From the NCBI GenBank assembly GCA_015680905.1, contig CM027377.1, positions 36,356,501 to 36,420,500 of the forward strand: a stretch of 64,000 nt of DNA. Direction: 5' to 3'. The notes beneath the pieces are model-generated. The model was not told the origin of the DNA and did not search any database. It saw only the letters and a list, made by a program, of their open reading frames with translations. The stretch comes from Coptis chinensis. Lineage: Eukaryota > Streptophyta > Magnoliopsida > Ranunculales > Ranunculaceae. Both the position numbers and the translations under genes were made by a program. Positions 45,150 to 55,257 of the stretch are shown here, one piece after another; the stretch's first letter is position 1, and each line of letters begins with the position of its first letter.

Positions 45150-45460
45150 CTATTTTAAGTTATATGGACCGGTCCCAAAACAAACTTGAAACTGGCCCAA
45201 AGAAAGCTAATTGGTTTCGGCCCAAGCCAACAAAAAATGAAACTTAAACTGGTCCAAAACTTTAATTGGTTCGGCCCACAAACTACTAAAATGAAACCGG
45301 CCCCAACACAAAATAAACTAATTTAGTCCGGCCCAAACCAAATAGATTTCGTCCCAAGGAAAACTAATTAGCTTTGGCCCAAAACAACTTAAACTAAACC
45401 GGGCCCAGACAAAACTAACTTAGTTCCGGCCCAACCAACAAACTAATGTTAGGCCCAGGT
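45150..45460. repeat. GGCCCA-rich degenerate repeat cluster
   Basis: About ten CGGCCCA/TGGCCCA-type motifs at 20-35 bp intervals, separated by AACTAA/AAACTAAT sequence. GGCCCA/TGGGCC is a known plant promoter motif (site II, TCP-binding). Located near one end of the long LTR-like insertion. Confidence 0.6.
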
Positions 45461-46624
45461 AAATGCCCAACTAAAGAGGTCATCTTCCTCACCTCACCAG
45501 CCCTTCTTCTCCACCACCGGCCCTCCAAAACCATCAGTTGGTTCGGTCCAACTAAGGTATCCGAACATAACTCAATTACCATGCACGCGGGAGTACTGGA
45601 TGACACTCACCGTCATCTTCTCCCTCCGATTTCTTCTCCACCAAACCACCAACACCAACCCCTATACAACCACTACCAGCAACCCACCGGAAATCACCCA
45701 AAACAAAACCCCTACAACTTTCACAAAAGGAAAAACCTCAATTCTTAAATTCAAAATTCTTCAACCAACGCTAGATCTGGAAATTTCTCGCCGCCATTAA
45801 CGTCGGATTCAAAGCTTCGACATCACCCTTTCTCCACCACCAAATCATCAACACACTTCACCCATACACCAACAACCAATATCAAAACCCACACTCTTCC
45901 CATACCACCCAACAGTTTACCCACCGATCACTCACCCTCCACCAAATCGCGAAGACACCATTGATGAACAGTGCAAGCTTCACAGTCACACCCAATATCA
46001 ATAACCAACCTCAAATCCACAAAGTAAAAATCATAAAGACAAGGGTTCAAATGAAAAAGGTCCGGATAGGCGACGCCATTAACGCCCCTTTTTAAAGCTT
46101 CAACAGCTTAAGTTTAGAGTTTCAAAACCACAAACAAAAAGAGTTTAAACGAAACACAGGCCGAAATCTTGCTGTGGGGCTTGCGCTGCCATTAACAGCT
46201 TCTCGAAGCTTCGACAGTTCAATGTCGATTTTCGAGTTTTAACCACGACAATTTAACAAGTGTTTAACATCGACCAGACAGATAATAATGACAGAAGAAT
46301 GAGCCGAAAACATTAGCGGCTAAACAGTAAATTTAGACATGAAATAGAAAACTAATCTACTCACCTGTATTAAAACTCGACGAATCCCTCATCGTCCGAA
46401 TTGTCGCGCTCTAACACTCTAGCAATCAAGCCACCTCCATTTTTTTTTTATTTTATTTTCATCTCTCCACCCTATTCTCTAAAAAAAAATATGAATATAT
46501 ACTTAGGTTTGAATCCTAAGCCCAACACAGACTCGGGCCCAGAAATAAGGCCCACATATCCCAAATCCAATCTAGTGAATTTTAAATAAATAAATAAATA
46601 TGTATTTTAAATATGGGCGTTACA

Positions 46625-47052
46625 ACTTCAGTGTCTAGAATGGCAAAATCAACGGGGTAGTAAAAATCTTGGACCTTTACTAGGACGTTTTCTACTATGC
46701 CCTTTAGGTATTTGATGGAGTAATCCGCGAGTTGCAGGGTCATGTTGGTAGGTTTTAATTCATGAAGACCTAACTGCTTAAATAAGTAGTAGGGAAGTAG
46801 GTTAACACTGGCGCCTAGGTCTAAAAGTGCGGTAGCGGTATACTTGTCGCCCAACGTGCATGGTACAATTGGTCGACCTGGGTCTTTGTATTTAACCATA
46901 CCATTGGTAGTAGTAATGGAGGGAAACTGCTCAGTGAGGAATGCTTGTTGAGGAACATTCGTTCGTCGTTTGTTTGTGCACATGTCCTTCAAAAACTTGG
47001 CATGCTTGGGCAAATGCTTAAGTGCATCTAGAAAAGGTAGGTTTATGGTCAA
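46625..47052 (-). pseudogene. Protease N-terminal part of the Athila-like element
   Basis: Minus strand from 47,052: MTINLPFLDALKHLPKHAKF, KDMCTNKRRT, then VPCTLGDKYTATALLDLGAS with VNLLPYYLFKQLGLHELKPT. LLDLGAS is the aspartic-protease active site (Asp-Leu-Gly in place of the usual Asp-Thr-Gly, common in this lineage). VENVLVKVQDFYYPVDFAIL ends at the ACTTC duplication. Confidence 0.88.
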
Positions 47053-48590
47053 TTTTTTGAAGGTTTCTCAGATCTTATCGAAATGCTCATCAGGTTTGTT
47101 CTTTGCCAAACGGGCAGGGAATGGAGCTTTTGGGTGGAATTTCGCATATGGAACCATGGCGTCTTTCCCCAGTTTCGTGGTTGTAGATTTGGAAGGAACA
47201 ACTTCGTCCGATATAGGTTGCGAGGTAGGAGTTGGAAGGATGTCACCCGCGGCTTTCGTCGATTCAATGTCTGGCATATGTATGTGATTATCAACGGTTC
47301 AGCCAGAATGAAGAGTGGTGATTGCATTCACCTCACCCTGGTTGGGATTACTAGATCCTGGTGCATTGGTGAGTTCAAAGGCAGTGTTTGTGGGCTTAGG
47401 GTTTGGAACTGCTTGGCCAGGAAACACGGCCTTTTGACTTTTATCCTGTGCTAATAGCTGAAAAGACTGTTGGATAGATGCTATGATTTGATTATGTTGA
47501 TGCATGTAAGTCATAAAAGTTTAAGCTGTTTTATCAACAGTGGATTGTCCCAGTGGAGCAGCAGGAATAAGTTTACAGTTATTGTTTATGGGTTGATTTT
47601 GGTAGCCATAACCTTGATTAGCGGGAACAAGGTTGCGGTTGTTTTGTACCCTATATTAACAGTGTTGGGAGACTAACTTTGCCCTTGCTGGAATTGTGGA
47701 GGATTTCCTTGACGGTTGGAATTGTAGTTCGTGGGTGGTCGTACAGGAGGGTTGTTGAAACCCGGAGGAGCTGGTTGTTGGGAAGGGGGACGCCAAGCCA
47801 AATTCGGATGTTGTCGCCAAGGTGCATTAGGGATGTTGAAAGCACAAGCCTCTTCAGATGGTTGGAGAGGGCACTCGTATGCCAAAGGACAATAAAAATT
47901 GGAGTGCTCAGGACTTAAGCAAAGAAGACATAGGGAAGCGATGACAGCCATGACTTGTTTTGGTTTTTGATCATTTACTTGAACCGAAAGAGCATTGACC
48001 TTTTTGGTTAGGGACTCGATCAGAGTTTTTAATTCCGGATCGGGTTTGACCTCGAACATAGACGTAACTTTGGTAGGAGTGTCGTTAGAAGGTCTAGAAG
48101 AATCAGTGTTACCCCAATGGGTGTTTCGTGAAGCATGTTTCTTGAGAAAAGTGTATGTTTCAATAACGCCTTTGTCCATGAAACAGCCGCCGTTCATGAT
48201 ATCTAATGTTTCCTTTTTATAGTCAGAGAGACCATTAAAAAATGAACGGACTAAGACAGCGGTGTCGAGTTGATGATGGGGACATTCGAGAAGCAGATCA
48301 GTAAATCTGCTCCATGCTTCCGTAAAGGATTCCTGGGGATGCTGGCAAAAGAATTGAATCTTCTGAAGCATCTATGTAGTTTTCTTCTGAGTATAGAACT
48401 TTATCATGAATGCCAAAACGAAGTTTGGCCCATGTGTCAAGGGGTTGTGCACTTCGCCCGCGAGCCAAACTGAAGCTTTATCAGCTAAGGTGAAGGGAAA
48501 CAACCTAAGCAAGACTTGTTCGTTGGTAACGGTTGGATGGTGGAAAGTGATGGCTACTTGCTGCATCCGACGAAGGTTAGCTTTAGTGGT
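47053..48590 (-). pseudogene. Gag of the Athila-like element (5' truncated)
   Basis: Minus strand: LLRLFPFTLADKASVWL, MLQKIQFFCQHPQESFTEAW, RFTDLLLECPHHQLDTAVLV (capsid part, 48,566-48,170), a CCHC knuckle CLLCLSPEHSNFYC (about 47,910), a proline-rich tail, and the linker GEVNAITTLHSG (near 47,310). Frame breaks near 48,372, 47,670 and 47,300. The first roughly 100 residues usual for the family are missing: the sequence runs into the inverted-repeat structure at about 48,590. Confidence 0.82.
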
Positions 48591-48599
48591 TAGCTTTAT

Positions 48600-49720
48600 A
48601 TTCTTGTATTATTTTCATTTCCAGTACGTAGCTTTCTCCTTCCAGTAGCTTTCCAAGCTTCAAGTACTATAAGTCCTTTACTTAATAAAAGTCAGTTCTT
48701 TTCAAGTTAAATTCCTGTTCTTTATTTACTTGTTTAGTGTATACAATAAGATCAATCCATCCATCATGACCATGAGCTAAAATCCTCCCAATGGGAGGGT
48801 TAATGATGCTCATGTGAGGATCCGGATTGACACTTTGATAAACAGTAATTCAGGGTTTGATTCTTTTAAGTCCGAAGTCCGAAGTCCAAAGTCCGTAAAC
48901 GTCCATTTAGTCAACTTACCTTACTCACGTCGGTTGGTAGGATAGGTCAAGTAAGGGATCGTCTATACTTTAGGGCTAGACAAGGTTCACAACTGGATTT
49001 ACAAATTTTAGTGAGTAGGATTTTAGGTTATTTCTTTAGGTTTAGAGAAATTAACGACAATGCAAGTAACGTAAAATAATAACGATGATTTCTACGTAAA
49101 ATAAACAGGGATAAAGATATATGAGAAGGGTTAACCGTACTCATGCAAGAATCAATTTCAACAGTTACAGTACCATATCACTACAGCTCTAATCCGTCTT
49201 GAGTTCATAGACAAACCCAAGACGGCGTCGAGTATTAATCTCTAGTGAGATGCACGCATCTCTGAGCTTATCTCACTAGCATAAGGAGTTGAACTAATAT
49301 TCCATATTTGGAATATAATTTCAGCTCCTGGTTCGATTTTACATCAACTGGACAAATTAGAGAGTTATCTGACACCATAGAGCATCAGCACTCCAAACTT
49401 GGATAGTCTCAATCATTTTGGGACCGGATGCATAATTTACACCTAATTCCTAAGTAGTGATTCTTGAACATTAAAGTGTCAATCCGGATCGGAATATGAG
49501 CGTCATTAACCCTCCCCCTAGGGAGGATTTTAGCACATGGTCATGATGGATAGATTAATCTTATTGTATATACTAAGTAATTAAAGAACAGGAATTTAAC
49601 TGAAAAAAAACTGACTTTTATTAAGTAAAAAGACTTACAATACCGATCTTTGGTATGAAAGCTACCGGAAGCAAGACAACGTCTTTGGAAATGAAAAAGG
49701 AAATGAAAAGCTAAAACTAA
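48600..49720. repeat. Fold-back structure: about 240-bp inverted arms around a 630-bp centre
   Basis: The left arm 48,600-48,838 and right arm 49,471-49,720 are inverted copies: TTACTTAATAAAAGTCAGTT, AAATTCCTGTTCTTT, ATCATGACCATG, AAAATCCTCC, GATCCGGATTGACACTTT appear in one and their complements in the other. AATAAA inside each arm looks like a retroelement poly(A) region, so this may be two LTR pieces in inverted orientation or a fold-back transposon. It abuts the truncated gag. The centre has no coding region. Confidence 0.8.
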
Positions 49721-52035
49721 AGTCTCTAGTCTCCAGCCCCCATATCCATATATATATGGCCCCTTCACGTGAAATCTTCCCATTTAATTTCTTTTTGTCT
49801 TTTTATGTTTCTAGAAAAATCCAAAACCTTTTAACAAAGCTTGTCTTTTTCTAGTTTGTATTTCTTTCTTTGTCTTTTCTTATGTGCAAGATGTCACACA
49901 TAAGTGACCATCACTTGCCACCTGCCTATACTGACTCGTCATGCCTTGTGGCCCCACAGAGTGGGTCCACAGTTGTATCCAATGGCGGCCCGAATTCTGG
50001 CATTTTTACAACTTTCTATCTTTGTGTAGAGCTCGTCGCCCTGGTCGTTTTGGCAGTTCACTTTCCGAACTCGACGTCCAGGTTTGAAAGATGTGAGCTT
50101 CGAAAGTTTGTTGCTTTTTTACACATGGACCCGTTCTGCACTGGTTTTGTCCTTTTGAAATCTTCGGCTCTAGTCAGGCTATGTTGGCTTCACTGGGACT
50201 GAATGAGAAAACTTCGAGTATGCACAGTATTCCCGTACTTTGATGCATGTTTTATCATCATATTCACATTAACTGCGAAAACCTGCAAAAGTATGAAAAT
50301 ATAATTATTTCATGATCATTAAACACATAATTAACCAAAACACTATGTCTCTACGGGGTTTAGTGTTACAGTTTTGGGTGCTTATCAACTATCTTGACAT
50401 GATGTCAGACATGATTGTATACACCTTGTATTTATCATTCTCAAAGTTGATCCTATTTATGGTCTCCATATCTTTAAACAACAATTTAAGGTTCCCTCGT
50501 TACTATGATGTAAAGATAAGTAACCAATTTAGTTTTCTTGCTCAAATTCGTTTTTGTGTAAAGTTTTGTTAGATATATAACATCTATTGAAACTTCACTA
50601 GTAACTTGGGAATCTAAGTGTCGAACTAACCTTCACACAGTAGTACAACATTCCAAGTCTTTTGGCTCCCATTCTAAATGGTCAGAACAAAGTTCTATGA
50701 AAAGTTACTCAGCTAGCACATGGTGAAGTTGATCTTGCTTTCACCAGGCGAACTCATCTTATTTATAAATTAAAGAAACACAATCCTATAATATTTGCAG
50801 CACATAAACAGACATATGTTAGTATGTCATGAACACAAATAGGCTTTTAAAAAAGTGAGATTTCCTTCCATATTGCAAGAGTATGAGCATCAGTCACCAT
50901 AAGTTAGATTCATAACTTAGACTTCAAATGCATTCCACTAAGTTTGTTTCAAATGTCGGGTACTTAAGTAATCTTCAAAAGGAGCAAATTACAGAGACTA
51001 AACTACAGTAGACCTAGTACTTGAACAATTTTTTTTTGGCATTTAAAATAATGACTAGGCTGCTCTCTTGTGTTGGTGGGAAAAGAAATGGTCCGAAGAA
51101 ACAATTTGACACTTCACACCATATGAACACTTCTGATACTTCATTCCATACCAAACTAAGTTATGCTTCAGGCCTTTAGAAATCTCCAGCTTTGTCATAT
51201 TCTATTGTGAAGCCTTAATCTGTTTGTAGCAAAAAGCTATACATATAATGAATAATGAGATTAAAATAACAGTCAACAAATTATACTAAGCAAATGTGAG
51301 AAATAAGACCCGACATAAATTGACAAATCACAAACATTGTACTTGTAAAGACGGTTTGCATCTAAAATGAAATAACATTTTTTTGCATGATCATATCAAA
51401 TAATTGCACACGTCAAGCGAAACAAATAGTTGCGAACGAAAAATATATTATACTTACAGTAGGAATCAGGAGACAGAAAATTTTTGCAAAATGAGACAAG
51501 GTTGTCAATTTCCAGTCTCAAAAATAGGAAACACCATGACCAAAAGCGATTAAAATGTTCATTTTTCCGAAGCAAATATTTTGATCTAGCAGTTGCCTTT
51601 TTTAGTGGTTAAAGTTTTTCTAAAAGCTTTTTAAATGTAAAACATGTAGATGCTCCTATCATGTTTACCTCATATGCAAATTTCAACTCAATTATGTCTA
51701 GATGACACAGAGTACAATGAGAAACATACCTACACATTCCAATGAACAAAATTTGAGAGCAGGTTTCAATTATGCAATTTTTTCCTTTCTAAAAAAAAAA
51801 CAGAAAACACAACAAATTGATGGATCAAACAAGTAATCTTCACATACAGTTGGCAAGTTTAACTACCTTAAATATGGATAAACACACTGCATTTGAAGAA
51901 TAAGAGTAGAATGATATTTAACTTTTTTTTTGTCAATCTATGATATTACTTGAACTACATGTAGAATAAGACTGCCTGCTTTTCATGCACCGAAAGCTAA
52001 TGCTTAAAACGAAGTTGTTGTTGTTGTTATTGTTG

Positions 52036-52084
<49 letters not shown>

Positions 52085-52330
52085 GTCTGCAAGTAATTTA
52101 AATATGAAATGCAGAAGTCAGATAAGGTTATTTTGTTAAACATCTTAATAGAGAAATGCTTAAATCAAGAATGAATTGATCCACATCTATAAAATGTTAC
52201 GATTGTGAAATGATGGATATGGAATTACAACATATATAGTTTCCAGTGCATAATTACAAAGTAAAACAACTATTTCCCAGAACAGCATGATACCTACAAT
52301 AGTTTAGGAGCTATCAGGATGACATACCTC
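49721..52330. other. AT-rich spacer without a supported gene
   Basis: Short ORFs such as the one at 49,870-50,202 show no recognisable motif. A (GTT)n/(ATT)n microsatellite lies at about 52,015-52,081. Nothing else identified. Confidence 0.5.
52015..52081. repeat. (GTT)n(ATT)n microsatellite
   Basis: A short GTTGTT stretch passes into about 15 ATT units. Confidence 0.95.
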
Positions 52331-52333
52331 TAC

Positions 52334-52537
52334 TTATAGTAAAACTTCTGGGTAGACAATATTTGTAGTACAATCAGAAGCATCTTGTGGAAGGATGACA
52401 CTAATTTTTTTTTATGATGGGCATCTTGAGAGCACAACGTATAATTGTCCATGATTGAATACCGGCGTCCGTAAATCTATCCCAACGTACTTGATTGACT
52501 GGCCTTGGGATTTATTAATCGTCATCCCGTACGCAAG
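52334..52537 (-). pseudogene. Helitron Rep-helicase C-terminal end
   Basis: Minus strand: [20 protein letters not shown] then [20 protein letters not shown], and after a frame break ISVILPQDASDCTTNIVYPE with VLL and stop at 52,334. This is the conserved C-terminal helicase box (A.TINKSQGQ...HGQLYVALSR) of Helitron RepHel/PIF1-like proteins that drive rolling-circle transposition. Only about 65 codons remain; an in-frame TGA stands just upstream (52,538) and no further helicase motifs follow. Confidence 0.85.
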
Positions 52538-52827
52538 TCATATGGAGAATTTCAGCCAATAAAAGGCCAATAGTTTAATTGAACCAAAACATAAACCATT
52601 TAAAATTTGGAAATAAAGAACGACCGAAGCATAAGAAGAAAAGAGGATAGAAACTTTACCTTGTAAATGCATCCATTGGCTTCAGTGAAGAAGACAACAC
52701 ATTGGTAATAGCCGTGAAAGAGATTTGTAGAAGTTTGGAGAATTGGGAAGAATTGGAGAAGGCGAACAGAGAGAATAACTATTCGATCCAAGTTCTAATT
52801 ATGTTGAGAATTGAGCGAAAAGGTGTA

Positions 52828-54909
52828 GTGCCCTGATTTTCCAGACAATTAAATATTCGGATAAAAGAGCTCGATCCAAATATTCAATTATCTAATAAAC
52901 TGAGACGTGAGCGGTTTTGACTCACACGAGTCCAAACTAAAACTAAAATATAAAACCCCCATAAACATCGCATTCTAACAAAAATTCGACAGAATTTCCT
53001 CTGTATTTCTAACATTTCATAAATTTACAACCTGCCCTAACCTGAAAATCAAATAATACACTTCCTCATATTAAAACCTCAACCGTAAACCCAACTACTA
53101 AAGATATTGATTCGTGGCACCTGCTACTTAACCATCTCGACAAATGTCAGTTAAATCAAGTAGCTGCAGCGCCCCGAAACCAATCTCATACCCCAGATCG
53201 GTCTTTCACAAGTGAATGCTAATCCATGTCATAGTTTCTAACTAATGGATGCATTCTAATATGGATTCATTATTAAAGACAATAAAAAAATACTAATTTA
53301 TTACAAAACAACTTAAATGAATAAATTTAGGAATAAGAACAACTAAAAGAACCGTCTTAGCCGATCAGAGTACGCTTTACGTTAAATTTTTCTTAGTGAA
53401 TACATATGCCTTTTTCTTGTTTTCTGGATACGTAGTCAATATATAATAATCCACTTGAAATGAAATTGAAAACAAAAGACAAGGTTAACACATACCTTTA
53501 GCTGCTTAATACCACTTACCGTTCCTTATTAAATCCTCGTAAGTGCATCGATTAACATACTCTCTCAAGAAAACGTTAGCATTCAATATAATTCCGTGAT
53601 ATCCATGCATAAACACGCATAATATAATTTAGCTAGAATTTATCAATAATAAAACAGATTAAACACTCGGCTCTTTGTACAAGGGGTAGGGGTTTTCCTA
53701 TAGAAGCGGCTGAGCCGGGTGGCTACCTACGTACCCATTTAGGGATCAAGCCAATCGTAGTTCTCTTATTGGGGTGTAAGGTTCTATGAGAATGGATTAA
53801 GCCCTTCCGATGAGGAAGGCGGTATAGGTTTCTCACTCTTGTTCTAACCATATAACGCCCACTAACTGATTCTCAACCTTGAATCAGATACTATATCATA
53901 CATCCCTTTACTTTTAATCTTTTCGAGGATTTTGCCAAATTCTTGAGCAACCGACAACATATATATATGTATTACTCAACCTAGATAAAAGAAATAATTC
54001 ACGTGAAGAGAACCTATGACAATCGTGATGGCATTAATATACTTATCTCAATACTACTCTAACAAATAATTAATTGCTGGAAATAAAACAATAAATTAAT
54101 AAAAATATGCATGGATATATTAAAGTTTGTTGCGGCTTGCGGCAGCCCAACAATGGCCTACTGATGACCTAACACGCATGCGGCCCCGACAAATGGCCCG
54201 GTGATAGACTCCTTTGTGGCGACAACGGCCTATTAATGCCTTTTCGAGCACAACTCTCAATACCAATAAAAGAATATTAACTTATTTTTACTTGAACTAG
54301 TCAAAATATAATTTCGCTTAGAAAAATAAACAATAAATTACACGTGGTCTAGCGTTGTCCCTAACAAATGGTGTAGGAGTGACTTACACATGAACTGTTT
54401 TTCTAGCCAACCAACTAAAACACCTCAACATTTACCGGGTCCAAGACGGTTAGTGAAAATATAAGACATTCAAAGAAATAGAATACGTACTCTAAATTCC
54501 AAGAAAGATGACTCAAGGGCTTAAAACTACATTCTATGCTTAAATGTAAACGTGAAGGTGTGAGAACCGTTTGAGAAATCCAAACAATTGCTTAACAACA
54601 GACGCACATAAGGTATGCCACTCTTAAATTAGCTAATCAAACCTTGACCATTTAAATTTCATGAACAATAACATATTAATAGCTATGATTAAGTTACCAT
54701 ATCTTTGACTTACCTTCGATATATCTAACCCGGGTGGCGTTCAAAGTGAGGGCCGAGATCCGCTTATTCCAGAGAGCTTAGAGAGAGAGAATCATCCCCA
54801 AAATCTTCAATAATCGGTGACCCGCGATCCTCTTTTTCGAAGCAGGAGGTGTTTCTGCTTATCCTTATCCTTTCCATCCGCTCTCTGGAAGAAGCCATAC
54901 GTGGCTTAC
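52828..54909. mobile_element. Possible second long LTR-like fragment, interrupted by the Harbinger element
   Basis: Starts TGTAGTGCCCTGATTTTCCAG at 52,828, similar in style to TGTCACACCCCGA at 38,146. No coding region. It contains scattered CCAACAATGGCCTACTGATG-like units (54,150-54,240) and a CT-rich stretch near its end. The Harbinger element splits it at 54,910; its other end was not located, so the assignment is tentative. Confidence 0.38.
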
Positions 54910-55048
54910 TAAGAGCATTTGCAATGCAAGTCATAGTTTTCCCCCCCTCTATCACCGCCACCTCATCACTTTTCACCCCTCTTTTCACCAACCCGGTGAA
55001 AAACAAGGTGAAGTTGTGCAATGCAGAGGTGATAAAAAATATTTCGGA

Positions 55049-55144
55049 CGGGATGTTGGATTCCGTCTGGAGGTTTTTAATACGAGACGGAATGTAACAT
55101 CCCGTCTGATATTTTATAACGAGACGGGATGTTACATCCCGTCT
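55049..55144. repeat. Palindromic 23-bp repeats, left cluster of the Harbinger element
   Basis: AGACGGAATGTAACATCCCG (55,085-55,107 unit) and AGACGGGATGTTACATCCCG (55,122-55,144 unit), each self-complementary, preceded by a diverged GACGGGATGTTGGATTCCGT copy. Related copies at 58,303-58,360 and 62,132-62,196. Confidence 0.85.
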
Positions 55145-55257
55145 GATAGCTCAATATCAACAGACGCGAACAGGCTCCATTTTCACTTCATTTCCAGCCA
55201 AAATTCCGATTTTGTAGCCTCCATTAACAACCTTTGAACACAAATTTCCATTCATAA

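Larger units (their letters stand above)
38146..46624 (-). mobile_element. Large solo-LTR-like insertion (TG...CA, TSD ACTTC) containing a CACTA element
   Basis: Bounded by ACTTC at 38,141-38,145 and 46,625-46,629. The + strand begins TGTCACACCCCGAATTTCGG and ends ATATGGGCGTTACA, that is TGTAACGCCC on the minus strand. Without the CACTA element and its target repeat it is about 3.36 kb. TG/CA ends and a 5-bp TSD indicate an LTR; TGTAACRCCC-type starts are common in long gypsy LTRs (Tekay/Del is possible). No internal coding domain was seen, so a solo LTR is favoured. Orientation is a guess from the start motif. Confidence 0.72.
18746..48590 (-). mobile_element. Athila-like Ty3/gypsy retroelement, minus strand, broken by three nested insertions
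   Basis: Minus-strand order: gag (48,566 to about 47,300), protease (47,052-46,625 plus 38,145-37,885), reverse transcriptase, RNase H, integrase (to 33,267), a non-coding spacer, then env-region ORFs to 19,737. Insertions at 46,624/38,146, 35,635/34,101 and 30,810/21,878 each carry a 5-bp target duplication. Without them the core is about 10 kb, a normal size for this lineage. The protease-RT-RH-IN order and the extra ORFs after pol fit Athila-type elements. I could not find its own LTRs; both outer limits are approximate, and the gag N-terminus is cut off near the fold-back repeat at 48.6 kb. Confidence 0.85.

Noticed and set aside
47083..47454. 123-codon plus-strand ORF
   Set aside because: Shadow of the minus-strand gag-protease linker region.
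49870..50202. 110-codon ORF with hydrophobic stretches
   Set aside because: No start context, no homologous motif, neighbours non-coding; kept out of the gene list.
50312..50572. 86-codon ORF
   Set aside because: AT-rich random-looking translation without domain signals.
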